Source of the DNA: Channallabes apus
Lineage: Eukaryota; Chordata; Actinopteri; Siluriformes; Clariidae
Length of the DNA stretch: 64,000 nt
NCBI GenBank assembly: GCA_030522415.1
Contig: CM060113.1
Span: 3,303,467 to 3,367,466 of the forward strand
Direction: 5' to 3'
Shown here: positions 46,411 through 57,547 of the stretch, piece after piece
Layout: each line of letters starts with the position of its first letter
Numbering within the stretch: position 1 is the first letter of the stretch
Program-made: the position numbers and the translations under genes
The notes under the pieces: generated by a model
Told to the model about the DNA's origin: nothing
Database searches by the model: none
What the model saw: the letters and a program-made list of their open reading frames with translations, nothing else

Positions 46411-46485
46411 CGATATCGGTGAGTTAAACACTTCTTATTTTGCTGGTTTAAACACAGACACGCTCACAGCAAGGTCAAGTGAATA

Positions 46486-46666
46486 CAAAAAATCTGAGGT
46501 TGTCGCCAGCTCACCAGTTTTTATAACCTGCAGCTGAGTCTAATCGGAAGACTTGGAACTCGGAACACAATTTGGCGTGTTTGCACACATGCTTCACAAC
46601 CGGCAACAGGACAAAATGGTTCCCATAGCGTTTTCACGCAGCATCGAGTGTAGCCTTGAAAGGGAA
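46486..46666 (-). repeat. 5' inverted terminal repeat of the DIRS-like element
   Basis: Inverted relative to 45062-45236, with a length difference of about 25 bp in the middle. The outer end is the partner of the second half of the internal complementary region. Confidence 0.85.
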
Positions 46667-46867
46667 CAAGCACTTAATGACACTAAATTAGAATAAAAAA
46701 GTTATTACAATTTAAGAGAAAATTAAGAATGTTAAGAAGATGGTTCTTCTTGTCTTCAGCGTTAATTCATTTAGAAATGTAATATACTGTAACGTGTTTT
46801 AACTGGAAAAAATCTTAAAACATTAGATGAATATAAGTAAAGTATGAGTCCAGTTAGAGTTTGTTTC

Positions 46868-46898
<31 letters not shown>

Positions 46899-46906
46899 TA
46901 TTATTA

Positions 46907-46939
<33 letters not shown>

Positions 46940-48196
46940 TTTTTTTTTTTTTTTAGAAATGAGAGGAAATGACTTAAAACTCAATTTTCATTGGTATAGT
47001 GTATGTAGATAAAAATATTGAAAGCAGAATAATGTTGTAGGATTAATCTTTTTTTTTAATTAGCATAAGTAAATAATTTTATACAGCACCAGTTTATCAT
47101 TAATATTAATGGTTTATATTATACTGGCTACATTTCTGATATGTATCAGCTTTTCCAATTTTAATCAATTTGTCCTAAAATAATAGAGCAAGCAGATTTT
47201 TTTCCCTAAAACATGAAGCGTGGCCAAAACACGTGAGCCGCGAGTGTATTAGTCAGTAGCTCTCACCATCATTCATATCACTTATAATCGAATTTTATTT
47301 TATTTTTTCATTCCCTGGTGTCATTTTTTATTTCACTATCGACTCTCGAGCAGCTGCTCCGGACTGGAAACACTGGAAGCGTTTCGTTTTAATGAAAGTA
47401 TTAAAATAAAATAAAGCCTTAAACTTCTTCTGGCCTTCTCTGTCTCTGTGCATTTCAAAAAACCCAAGAAACTGAAAGATCACCAATCAAACAGCGCAGC
47501 CTGGACCGGCTTTCACACAGAATAGCCAACGTGGCCTAGTTTTCCCAGCCGACTCGCTCGATTTAAAGGCCAAGAGATTTTCTCGAGCCGTCAGATTTCT
47601 TTGTGATGTGACAAAAAAGGCACGTCGCAAAGAAATCTCCACAAAGTACGCATATTTTAGACGCCAAAAATCACGCTTTCTCTAAATTCCGATGATAAAA
47701 AAAAGCACGAGTCTGGTTTTGGCAGAGAGAACGGGATCAGCCCGTGAACTCACAAATTGCACTTTGCCATAATTGTGTTTCGCATAATTTATCTCGCACG
47801 CTCTGTGCCAAAAGGTCTGTTCGGTTGTTTCCGGTAAAGCGCTCGCTCCTGACGAGTACGGATGCCGTGTCACCGGCGCTAATGAGAACATGTGGGACTG
47901 TGTGTGAAAGAGCGCGCTCCAAAAGTAGGAATGATTCGAGTTTGTGGAAGGTCACATTGCAGCGCTGTCCCACTTTACTGACACAATTAAATATTGTTAG
48001 GATGGCTGATCTAAAAAATGTGTGCACACTCCCCCACCACCACCACACACAGACACACACACACACACGCCCCCAAAAACACACACACACACACACCACT
48101 GCCATCGCAATAGCTTTTTTTTTTCGCCCTCCTCTCAAATTGGATGAAATGCATTACAAAGTCATTAGGAAGGAAATGGTGCTGAATGCCTCGATA

Positions 48197-48200
<4 letters not shown>
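46667..48200. other. Unique AT-rich DNA with (AAT)n/(ATT)n
   Basis: AAT and ATT runs at 46869-46941 form a near-palindromic low-complexity block. CA-rich runs lie at about 48045-48096. The open frame at 47744-48448 is mostly explained by CA and CT repeats. No gene recognised. Confidence 0.45.
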
Positions 48201-48267
<67 letters not shown>

Positions 48268-48283
48268 TCACACACACACACTA
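48201..48283. repeat. (CT)28 then (CA)n microsatellite
   Basis: A pure CT run (48201-48257) followed by an interrupted CA run. A (GA)n of about 19 units follows at 48387-48425. Confidence 0.95.
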
Positions 48284-48393
48284 ACTTTTTTCTGCTCCCA
48301 GAAATGGAAAGTTTTTTTTTCCCCCTCCCATAAATTCTTATTAAAAGCCAATAATCGTTTCTTCCTTTCTTTCTGTCTCACAGAAAAAGAGAG

Positions 48394-48425
<32 letters not shown>

Positions 48426-48429
<4 letters not shown>

Positions 48430-48673
48430 GGGTTCAATTTGGAAGTAATAATGTGATAAGCGGGAAGAGACTTGGCCAAGCCGAGTGTTTCAAAGTCAGA
48501 GAAAAGTGACACGGCAAGTCGTCTTTCTTATTTTATACTTTTCCCGGTTTTCCCGCCTTAATACGGTCACAAATAAACTCACACTGAACTGTGGGTGTGT
48601 CTCTTGGGCCGTGTATTAACAGTCAACAATTACCAGTTAATTCATTACTTCTAATATTAATTATAACTATAAC

Positions 48674-48713
<40 letters not shown>

Positions 48714-48910
48714 TGCATGAATTTCAGTCAAGGTTTGTTCAAACTAAACTCAACATGCAAACTTCCATTAGTTTATGAAGCTGTTAAATTCTCAAATCTG
48801 ATTGGTCAGAATTTCTGTTGCTATAGTAACACCCAGGACTGTCAGTATTAACGCTTTTCCGCATGCAATTGATTCAACGTCATTAACGTGTTTAAATGTT
48901 TTAATTTACA
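48426..48910. other. Unique DNA with (AAT)12
   Basis: AAT run at 48677-48711. No gene recognised. Confidence 0.5.
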
Positions 48911-49220
48911 AACGTCTTCACTGTGGCGCATCTGATTGGACAAATCAATCTGTGTCATGCACACCCAATCCGCGGCCGGCACTAGGACCCGGAAGTCCTA
49001 GTAATGCGGTCACGAACCAGGAAGTATAAAAGGAGTAAACAAAGCTGCGTCTTCTGGTCACCGAGGTTAGTTCATCCTGACAATCTGAAGTCGTAGATGC
49101 ACAAACAAAAAGTGCTGAGGACAGTTCTCGAATCTAAGCTGCTCTCAGAACTGTCCGAGAACGTCCACGTTCTGGTTCTAGAATTTGTCCCCTAGTGTCT
49201 CACTGAGGACGTAGAGCGGC
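48911..49220 (+). repeat. Dispersed repeat, copy matching 8229-8440, split by an LTR
   Basis: 'AACGTCTTCACTGTGGCGCA' before and 'CTGAAGTCGTAGATGCACAA' after the LTR align with the continuous copy at 8229-8440. Confidence 0.6.
48953..49082 (+). mobile_element. Solo LTR, 130 bp, related to the 61-kb sushi-type LTR
   Basis: Starts TGTCATGC and ends CCTGACA (TG...CA with a 5-bp inverted repeat), flanked by a perfect 5-bp duplication ATCTG at 48948-48952 and 49083-49087. Its first ~90 bp match the start of the LTR at 60863-61232: 'CCGGCACTAGGACCCGGAAG', 'ACGAACCAGGAAG' and 'TATAAAAGGAGTAAACAAA'. The part after the TATA box differs and is much shorter. Solo LTRs arise by recombination between the two LTRs of an insertion. 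Confidence 0.85.
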
Positions 49221-49815
49221 ACGCGTGACCCGTACATGCTGCTGTCGTTAGTAAGTAAATATGAAACCAACATATGTGTGTGTGTTAAGGTTTTTTATTC
49301 TACAACAATATACATAAAGCTAAATGCATAAAAATAGTCAGACGACTCTATTACTGACTCATTAATGCAGACTTGCACAGCAGACTCTCCACTAATCAAC
49401 TGATTAAAAGTGCACATGGGTGCTATTCTATACTTTTCTCATCATGAATTGAAGGAGACTCCAGTGCCAGGTCAAAACCTTTGAGCATATAAATATATAG
49501 TATAATTACACTTAGTATAATTACACAATCTGGACACATCTTTTCTATACATATAATAAAACTTTAATAATAACTTAAAAAAAACTGAATAAAGTTCGTA
49601 TGCCATTGAAGATATATGTGATGTTTGTCTGATTGTGCATGCATCATGTAAAAAAACTACTGAACTACAATCGACCTCCAATAGCTGATGGCGCTCTACG
49701 TTTTTTAAAACACCCTTATTTATCAACAAAGTCACATCTAGTATAATTATATATTTCTATTTTAATTATATTTTATTGTAACTTTTGTAAATCTGTTCAT
49801 AACATTTTCCTTTGT
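49221..49815. other. Unique AT-rich DNA
   Basis: No gene recognised. Confidence 0.5.
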
Positions 49816-50252
49816 GCACCAGCGATGCTCTACGGCTTAGAGACAGCGGCACTGAAGAAAAGACAGGAGGCAGAGCTGGAGGTAGCAGAGCTGAAGATGT
49901 TGAGGTTCTCTTTGGGAGTGACAAGGATGGATAGGATCAAGAATGAGTTCATCAGAGGGACAACCCATGTGAGATGTTTTGGAGATAAAGTCAGAGAGGC
50001 CAGATTGAGGTGGTTTGGACATGTTCAGAGGAGAGAGTGTGAATATATCGGTAGAAGGATGCTGAGGTTGGAACTGCCAGGCAGGAGGTCTAGAGGAAGA
50101 CCAAAGAGGAGATTCATAGATGCAGTGAGAGAGGACATGAAGTTAGTTGGTGTGAGAGAAGAGGATGCAGAGGATAGGGTTAGATGGAGGCAGATGATTC
50201 GCTGTGGCGACGCCTGAAAGGGAACAGCCGATAGACAAAGAAGAAGAAGATT
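49816..50252 (+). pseudogene. RTE-type LINE, 3' end: reverse-transcriptase C-terminus and tail
   Basis: An open frame (49825-50217, about 130 codons) encodes the post-catalytic region of a LINE polymerase: 'MLYGLETAALKKRQEAELEV', 'VTRMDRIKNEFIRG', 'REARLRWFGHVQRRE', 'GRRSRGRPKRRFIDAVREDM', ending near 'RVRWRQMIRCGDA'. The RLRWxGHVxRR and GRPxxRxxDxxxxD motifs are standard for this family. It is followed by a short 3' tail 'GTGGCGACGCCTGAAAGGGA' and '(GAA)n', as expected for RTE-like elements. The copy is 5'-truncated, missing endonuclease and RT catalytic domains. The tail is shared with the SINE at 61.27-61.48 kb. Confidence 0.85.
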
Positions 50253-50974
50253 TTTTTCTTTTATTGCAGTCAAATCTTTCTATCTTACTATTCTGTCCTA
50301 TATTTCCATTTACTGTATTTCCATTTCCGTAATCTGACTGCTTTATGAATCATTAAAACCTGCTATATTGTTAGAGGTATAAAACACATGCTGTTAAAGG
50401 AAAAAATAATCCACTTTGGAGTACATCACACCAGGCCACTGTTGATCATTTTCCTCTAACAGCACAACATGGAGTGTTTTAATCTTCTCAAATAAAAGGA
50501 CAATCCAATACCATCACTTAGAGACAAGCGGACTTGCACAGTGCTTAACCAAAGAAGCCAGCTACAAAGACAAAGACATCTCGGGTTAATCGAGTCCCTT
50601 TGGAATAAAAGCTACAATTTGCCATATTTTTCAGTTCTGTAATCCTTTTTTTTATCCTTTTTATGAAAGGATTTGATGAATTAAAAAAAGTGTAAAATAT
50701 GTGGCATTGAAAGTAAAATAAAAAGGTTACAACTCTAAGGGATCGCTCGCTTCGTCCTCTATTCACGTGTAATTAATGGCTTCGCGTTACCCGGCTAATT
50801 CTTTCGCGGCTATCTCCTGAGCAAGCCCGCGCTGTGCTGAAGAACGATGCACAGCCCTGATAAAAGCTCGCTGAATTATCTCTGAATGAGATTAGCATGG
50901 CGAGCTGCAGAGTTAATCAGCACATCGATTCAGGGGGCGTTCGGCACGCAACCCAGAGCTCTCGTAATGTACAA

Positions 50975-51005
<31 letters not shown>

Positions 51006-51184
51006 TAGACATATTAAAGAGAAAGAAATAGCACTCTGTGTCTGTGTGACCTTTAGGAGGTTGCTCTTAACTGATATAGATGTTTTCATGAAGTAACCTA
51101 AATGGAAAGCACACTAAGCTTAATGTGCTGCTGTTTGTCACAGAGATATCACTTAGAATGCTGCCATTAGAGTGTGGGGCTTAA
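50253..51184. other. Unique DNA
   Basis: (CA)n at 50975-51005. The 50740-50940 stretch is GC-richer and repeat-free. No gene recognised. Confidence 0.5.
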
Positions 51185-51193
51185 ACACACACA

Positions 51194-51255
<62 letters not shown>
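51185..51255. repeat. (CA)n microsatellite, about 35 units
   Basis: CA run with one early interruption. A second, (CA)14, lies at 51389-51417 and a GA run at 51523-51541. Confidence 0.95.
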
Positions 51256-51257
<2 letters not shown>

Positions 51258-51386
51258 TGTATCACTGCACTTGAGGCAACCAAATGTTTTCATAAAGGCA
51301 GTAAAGTGATACAATGATTTTTTTTGTGATGTCTTCCTGGACATAAGTGTTCATGCTTTTATACTTTTATCTTATTTAAAGGAAAA

Positions 51387-51419
<33 letters not shown>

Positions 51420-52190
51420 TATTTCCCTTAGATTCCAGGCCTTCATGATCACCAAAATGACCCGGGCTATGATTAAAATGAACGTCCTTATTTATTCTCT
51501 ATCACCAATTTGCTTTAAAATGAGAGAGAGAGAGAGAGAGAAACTGCTCACACTCCTTTCCCCTGAATCAGAATGTGACCTACATTATTGTCTGCTACAG
51601 AGTGTTGACACTGGAGACTCCTTTCATAAATGTACCAAAATCTTTTCTTACGTCCCATTTTAGACAAATCTGCCATCTATCATGCATTTAAACACTCAAT
51701 TGCACTGCTACAAGTTAGAAGTTAAAAACACAGCAAGAGAGCGGTCTCTGTTTCATCCAGTAAAATCATAAATGATCGATGATGCGACTTCACCAAGCGC
51801 TTCAGTGATCTCTGATCAGGCTCTTCCAGGACGTTTTTTTTCTGAGCACATTTCTTCTCTAAGTTGCGCGGTCAGGCTTTATAATATATTGGACAAATTT
51901 TAACCCAATTCTGGTCACTTTTGCTTTATGTCCTTGGTTGTTGTCTTTGCTTGATTCAGGACAAACATTTGACCCTTCTTAAACAGAGTATCGTATTTTC
52001 CTTAATCACGGGTTACAGCTTTTCCACATTCCAATGAGAAGTTCCTCAATAAATCAGTTAGGATTAAATGAATTAAATTAATCACATCAGTAATTATCCA
52101 ATCAAAGCCTCTTAAGTACTACATTTGCTAATTTAAATCCAAAAGGCAACTTTCTATCATGCACACACTTTTAACTCGAGTGGTAAGCAC
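51256..52190. other. Unique AT-rich DNA
   Basis: No gene recognised apart from the simple repeats noted above. Confidence 0.5.
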
Positions 52191-52326
52191 AGCAGCCTGG
52201 TTTATGTCTCTTTATCGCTCACAAAACAAAATGGTCCTAACCAATCTAGATTCAAAGCAGAACGCTCCACAGAGACTGCCCTCCTGTCCATCACTGACAC
52301 ACTCCATGCTGCTATATCAGCTAAAC

Positions 52327-53148
52327 CAGTGGTTCCCAAACTGGGGGTCGCGGAATAATTTCAAGGGGTCGCGAGAGGGATTCAAAAAATATATTTTTTT
52401 ATTGTAATATACACTTTTCAGTATTACAAGTAAATGCAATAAATAAATATTTTCTGATTTGTAAAGATATTACTGATTGAGAGTGAGTGTTTAAATTGAG
52501 TGTTAAAAAAAAATTGACAAATATATGACATCACTGTGCAGCGACTGACTCACTAGTTATTGCAACAGCGCACAACTGCACGTGAAAACCGCAACTGCCG
52601 AGATGGATAAATTTGTTATTCGCAAATCTAAAAATGTTAAGGAAATTGTTTGTCTGAGTCATCGGAACCGTGTACATCGACCAAGCAAAGGAGCAAGACC
52701 CCGTCAGACCAAAGTAGGAAACGTCGGAAATATGAGGAAGAATTCATAAATGCAGTATCAGTATTCAGTAAGTTGCCGTAGCAACCGAATACACGAGTTG
52801 TCCCGTGCAGCAGTGGATGTACTGCTTCAATTTGGATCTACAAATTTGTGTGAGCAGTTTTTTTCCGCTGTTACATATATAAAAAATAAATACAGCTCAC
52901 GTCATGATGTCGAAGATGATATGCGGGTAGATGTATCCACCATCAGGCCATGAATGAAGCTTTTGTGCTGCCAAAAACAAGTACACCCTTCCCATTGAAA
53001 GGTAAGCCAAAATTATTTTGATGTATAGTAAATGTAGTCAAAATACTGTGAACAGTTTATGTTTATTGCTTATTTTTGATAGTGGGGGTCGCGAGATCTT
53101 GTTGATCTTCAATTAGGGGTCGCGGGCTTGAAAGTTTGGGAACCACTG
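52327..53148 (+). mobile_element. hAT (Charlie-type) transposon, internally deleted, 822 bp
   Basis: 16-bp terminal inverted repeats CAGTGGTTCCCAAACT, flanked by a perfect 8-bp duplication AGCTAAAC at 52319-52326 and 53149-53156, the signature of hAT. Inside, a frame from 52603 reads 'MDKFVIRKSKNVKE', then after a frameshift 'KRRKYEEEFINAVS' (transposase N-terminus). It is joined by an internal deletion to 'LLQFGSTNLCEQFFSAVTYI' and 'KNKYSSRHDVEDDMRVD', the C-terminal dimerisation domain. The catalytic core is absent, so the copy was moved by a relative's enzyme. Confidence 0.95.
52603..52953 (+). pseudogene. hAT transposase remnant (N- and C-termini only)
   Basis: The ATG-initiated frame carries a TAA at 52747-52749 and then continues in the same frame to 52953. 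The true N-terminal coding shifts frame near 52645. Only about 50 N-terminal and 55 C-terminal (hAT dimerisation) codons are recognisable, against 550-650 in an intact relative. Confidence 0.8.
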
Positions 53149-53945
53149 AGCTAAACTAACACCTGTCCTCATCCTTCTGGACCCCTCAGCAACATTTGAC
53201 ACAGTAAAGCACAAGATTCTCTTGTCTATCTTTGCAAGCCTTGGAATCTGTGGCACGACATGGTAATGGTTAGCTTCTCACCTAGAGAATCGGTCAAATG
53301 AGGTGAAATGGAGCAGATGCAAACCTGCTCCATGCAGACTCCCCACTGGTGTCCCACAAGGCTCAGTACTAGGTCCTCTTCTAGTACTTTTGTTCATCCC
53401 AAATGATTCATCGCCCTGTCAGGATTTTATGATCTCTCTGAACAACACTCAGATCACTCCTTCAGTCACCGCCTGCAACCTCCATGTAACTCTGGACAAT
53501 CAACTGCCTTTTCCCCCACTCATTGCTAACCTTACTCATTCATGTTGATTTCTTCTTTATAACATCAGAGAAATCCGCCCATTTCTCACAACACAGGCTA
53601 CTCAGGTGCTTCAGTCCCTTGTTATTTCAAGACTGGACTACTGCAACTCACTCCTGGCAGGTCTGCCTCTGTGCACCATTTGTCCTCTGCACCCGATCCA
53701 GAATGCAGCTGCATGACTTCTTTTCAATCTTCATAAATTCTCCCACATTCCCCACTTGTCCACTCCCTCCACTGGCTTCCTGTAGCTGCAGAAGACTTGT
53801 CCCCAAAACATATATTTTGAAGATGAAATGAAAAAGTTTCAGAATTGTAACTGAAATAATATTTTTGATCAGTGTTAAAGCTCAATAAAGATCCAAAATA
53901 TTAGATAGTACAGATGGGAAGATTTTTTCTTCTGCTATATAAACT

Positions 53946-54740
53946 CTATATAAAAAAGAAACGTCCCTTTTTCAGTACTGTGTATTTCAACAATAATGTT
54001 CTAAAAATCCAAATAATCTTCATTGTAAAGGGTTTAAACAATGTTTTCCATGCATGTTCAATTAACCATAATCAATTAATTAACATGCACCTGTGGAATG
54101 GTCGTTAAGACCTTCACAGCTTACAGAAAGTAGGCATTTAAGGTCACAGTTCTAAAAATGCAGGACACCCAAAAACACCCAAAGAAAGATGCCCAGGGTC
54201 GCTGCTCATCTGCGTGAACGTGCATTAGGCATGCTGCAGGAAGGCATGAGGACCGCTGATGTGGCTATAGGGCAATAAATCGCCATGTCCGCACTATGAG
54301 ACGCCTAAGACGGCGCTACAGAGAGACAGGAAGGACAGCTGATCATCCTCGCAGTGGAAGACCACATGTAACAACATCTGCACAGGATGGGTACATCCGA
54401 ATATCACACCTGCGTGACAGGTACAGGATGGCCACAACAACTGCCCGAGTCACACCAGGAACACACAATCTCTCCATCTCACAGCAAGAACTGACAAATC
54501 TGGTCCAGTCCATGAGGAGGAGATGCACTGCAGTACTTCAAGTAGCTGGTGGCCACCAGATACTGACTGGTACTGACTGATTTTGAGCCTCCCTTCATTC
54601 AGGGACACATTGGGAAACATTTTTAGTTCATGTCTTATGGTGTTGACTCTTTTAGTGTTCATACAAATATTTACACATTAAGTTTACTGAAAGTAAAAAC
54701 AGTTGAAAGTCAGAGGATGTTTCTTTTTTTGCTGAGTATA
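53946..54740 (+). mobile_element. Tc1-like transposon, internally deleted
   Basis: Right end 'CAGAGGATGTTTC' followed by T-rich sequence and 'GCTGAGTATA' at 54740. Left end 'TATAAAAAAGAAACGTCCCT' is its worn inverted partner. A transposase N-terminus runs from about 54190: 'MPRVAAHLRERALGMLQEGM', 'RTADVA', then after a one-base shift 'MRRLRRRYRETGRTADHPRS' with GRP hook. It jumps across a deletion at about 54486 to a C-terminal 'LVQSMRRRCTAVLQVAGGHQ'. The catalytic domain is missing. Confidence 0.85.
54190..54580 (+). pseudogene. Tc1-type transposase, catalytic core deleted
   Basis: The N-terminal helix-turn-helix and the extreme C-terminus are fused by deletion, in the open frame 54296-54580. 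It is a different Tc1 family from the copy at 42.5 kb. Confidence 0.8.
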
Positions 54741-56189
54741 TATCATGATTCTTTTATGTGGCCATCCCTTTACTCTAAAATAAATTTTCCAGTATTATGT
54801 TTGCATTCGAGCTGGTAAAATGACACATTTTCTCTATAATCCTGCAGGTGGTGCACACTAACCTGTTCACACATTGGGAGGCAACACATCATCCTGTGTT
54901 ACATTAAATAAGGATATTTATAATCTCATGATACTTACAGAATTGAAATACAAATTAAATCGGCACGGGGGTACCTTGATAATATCGTATCGGTTGGTCC
55001 CTGGTGATTCCCATCCCTATTAGATAAAGGTGCGATTTCACACCCAACACTAGTTTGTTTAGTTGAGACAGATGGACCAGTAAATTCATCTATATTCATC
55101 TGTTCATTTAAAAGTGGCTTGCCTGAACATGACTTCCAATTTACTTTTCAAATCACAACACAAAATCTGTTTTCAGGACTTCTAATATTACTGTGTAAAA
55201 GGAATAAATTAAGCAAAATTGAATGAGAATTTCTCTTATGACCCCATGTATAAATTAATTGACCCCAAGTTGGGTCATGACACCTTATTTGGGATGCCTG
55301 ACATAGCGTATTTGTACAGTACTTCTTCTTCTTCTTCTTTGTCCAGTACTGAACTGTATATTTAATTCCTAGCAAAGCCTTGCAATCTTTCAGGCAGACA
55401 GTGTGGATGAAGCCTAAACCTTTACATTTTCTCTAAAACAGAAGAGCAGCAGTTATTGGCAGCTATTTCAGTTCAAAAAGTTTAACTCCTCGTACTTCAC
55501 AAAGCACAGATACCACTTTCTACACATTTTCATACATTTCGCTTATGCGATTAGAATTTCCCCAAAGCACACTTAAATGACAAGAGCAGCAGGTGTGATT
55601 AGTTTGAATAAAGATAACGAAAGCTCACCTGCTTACAGGAATTGCTCAGACTCTCAGCCTCGTCAATTCGTCTCCTTGTCTACGTCCCATCAATCAGCAC
55701 AATCTGTTACCTCCACAGAAATAAATCATCTCACTGGAGCTGCTCCAAATCCTTTATCTTATTAGGAATAAACATGAAAGTATCCAGAGCTCAAAGTGCA
55801 GTTTCTTTCTTTAACACCCACGTATTCTTCTGCAAGCTGCATGCAATACGAACCAGATTCATCATGGGAAAGACAAGACTATAAACAGATTTACTGAAGC
55901 CATGAAATCAGGTTAAACAACCTGACAACGAGTCCACAATCCAGAAGTGATATTAGAACACCAAACTGATTCTTTTCTCTTCTTTTTTTAGTTTAGACTT
56001 TTTTGCTTTCATTTTTGGAGGCAGGGTGGGGGATGGTTGGCGGTTGACGACCATTTATTTTCATTGTTTATTTATTTAGTTTTACTAACAAGTGTTTTTT
56101 TTATGGGGATATAGCTGTTTAGTCCTAATCCTGTGACTTCTCATCACATTGCATGTGTATGGACAATAACATTATAACATGTTATTGTA
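54741..56189. other. Unique AT-rich DNA
   Basis: No gene or element recognised. A (CTT)n run lies at 55321-55340. Confidence 0.5.
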
Positions 56190-56218
56190 TGGACAGTGTT
56201 ATAACATTGTCCATAGAA

Positions 56219-56395
56219 TGCCTGGGTGCACCAGAAAGACAGTGGGTAAATGCTTTTAAAAGTGATACTGTATATGTCATAACATGATGTAACAGTAGCT
56301 CATACTGCCTCTTCACCATGATAGTAGGCAGTGTTGTCAATAACATGTATATAATTAAGGAAGTTATTAGCCACATTCTATTAAAATTCTATTCA
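56219..56395 (+). repeat. Direct repeat, copy 1
   Basis: 'TGCCTGGGTGCACCAGAAAG' to 'AAGGAAGTTATTAGCCACAT', about 165 bp, recurs at 58034-58190 with few differences. A partial third piece ('AATTAAGGAAGTTATTAGCC') follows at 56403-56422. Confidence 0.85.
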
Positions 56396-56422
56396 TTTTA
56401 AAAATTAAGGAAGTTATTAGCC

Positions 56423-57410
56423 ACTTTCTATTAAAAATAGCTCTGATTTCTACTGTTGGTTTTTTGGCATGCATATTTACTTAGTGTTTAAGTGACTGCC
56501 ATTCATGATTTTTTTTCTTACATCAATTCTTCCACGAATTTTCAGGACAGCTCCTACAGGGTTTTAAAACTATGTTGGACAATTCTTAAACCAATTCCAG
56601 TAATTTAAATTATACTTAATTGATGAAAAGCAATAATTTTAACTGTCTTGAAGTGGTGACTTACACATTAGCTGGGCAGTGCGTAAGTGTAAATCAGTAA
56701 ATAATTATTTTTAGGCATTTGATTGGGTCAACACTGGATTCTTTAGACAAGCAACTCAAGATCTATGTGAAGAATTAACAAATTTACAAAACTTGTACAT
56801 TTCATTTGTGGTTCACATACAGGATGACTTTTTGCCCTCATAGGCCACCATTATAATGTTATACAGTAGCTGTGTCTTTATTTGGGGGGGTTTGCATCCT
56901 TTGAAGAAATCGTCCATCATTATCTTTGTAGGCTTGTGGCATTCCCCGATCGCATAGACTGCAGGGCCGAACTGAATTGAGACGGTCTATGGAGGATTTC
57001 TTACTGGCATCACCAACTGTTTCTATCCTTACCATCACGTCATGAAGTGCTGCTTCTGTCACCTAGCAACCTTCACAACTGTAAAAGTAAAACAAAAAAA
57101 AAAAACGTAAAAAAAAAAAGCTTCACATTTTATGAGAACCAGACTCTCAGGAAGCAGATTTCAAGTAAGACCCCTTGGTTTTTAATATTGAATGCTCAAT
57201 ATATTTTAATATGTACTGTAATAGTATTATTAGCTCTTTGATTTTGGAAGGTGTACTCCACTGAATTATTATACAACAAATGGATTCTAGTTTTCAGGGG
57301 AATGAAGGATCCTTTGAAATGGGACAGTCTTAATTATTACAGCATGATTTAATACAAACTTCTAATGGTTTCTAATTCTTCAAATGGTTAATGAGCTGGG
57401 GTACTGATAC
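56423..57410. other. Unannotated DNA with one unexplained open frame
   Basis: A minus-strand frame at 56859-57062 (67 codons, 'MTEAALHDVMVRIETVGDAS', then 'PCSLCDRGMPQAYKDNDGRF') has balanced composition and polar residues with a Cys-x-x-Cys, unlike the low-complexity frames elsewhere. I recognise no family. It may be a transposon or exon relic. Confidence 0.3.
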
Positions 57411-57547
57411 TGGTGAAGTTGGGGGATCAAGACTCAGCACTACTAGGCTGCCAATGTTGGGCCTTTGAGCAATGTCCTCAACTATATTTGTGCTAGGGGT
57501 GCTGTATCCTGCTTAACCTTGTGCTCTAACCAGGGGAGCTTTCTAAC
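57411..57547 (+). mobile_element. Fish SINE fragment (body and 3' part)
   Basis: 'GGATCAAGACTCAGCACTAC', 'AGGCTGCCAATGTTGGGCCT', 'TTGAGCAATGTCCTCAAC', 'GGGGTGCTGTATCCTGCTTA', 'CTTGTGCTCTAACC' is a recognisable diverged body of a common fish SINE. The tRNA head is mostly lost. Confidence 0.6.

Larger units (their letters stand above)
45005..46666 (-). mobile_element. DIRS-like tyrosine-recombinase retrotransposon, internally deleted
   Basis: Inverted terminal repeats: the sequence at about 45062-45236 returns in reverse at about 46486-46632 ('CTGCAGGTTATAAAAACTGG' in one, its complement in the other). Next to the left repeat lies an internal complementary region (45272-45380) made of inverted copies of both outer ends. 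Reading right to left, the interior holds a leader, a stretch of unknown coding and the C-terminal part of a tyrosine recombinase. RT, RNase H and methyltransferase regions are absent, so at 1.66 kb the copy is far shorter than the 5-6 kb usual for DIRS. No target duplication is expected for this class. Confidence 0.85.
52195..53790 (+). pseudogene. L2-clade LINE reverse transcriptase, degenerate, split by a hAT
   Basis: Left part (to 52326) reads 'QSRFKAERSTETALLSITDT', the start of the L2 RT domain. After removal of the hAT the frame resumes with 'KLTPVLILLDPSATFDTVKH' (53157-), then 'GVPQGSVLGPLLV' (about 53352-53390), then the C-terminal region with 'SPSVTACNLHVTLDNQLPF', 'SLVISRLDYCNSLLAGLP' and 'PIQNAAA'. 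The central catalytic YADD is deleted; 'LNNTQI' is all that remains near it. Several frameshifts and stops are present. The two RT halves flank the transposon exactly at its 8-bp duplication. Confidence 0.9.

Noticed and set aside
47744..48448. 234-codon plus-strand open frame
   Set aside because: The C-terminal two thirds are CA, CT and GA repeats; the N-terminal part has no recognisable domain.
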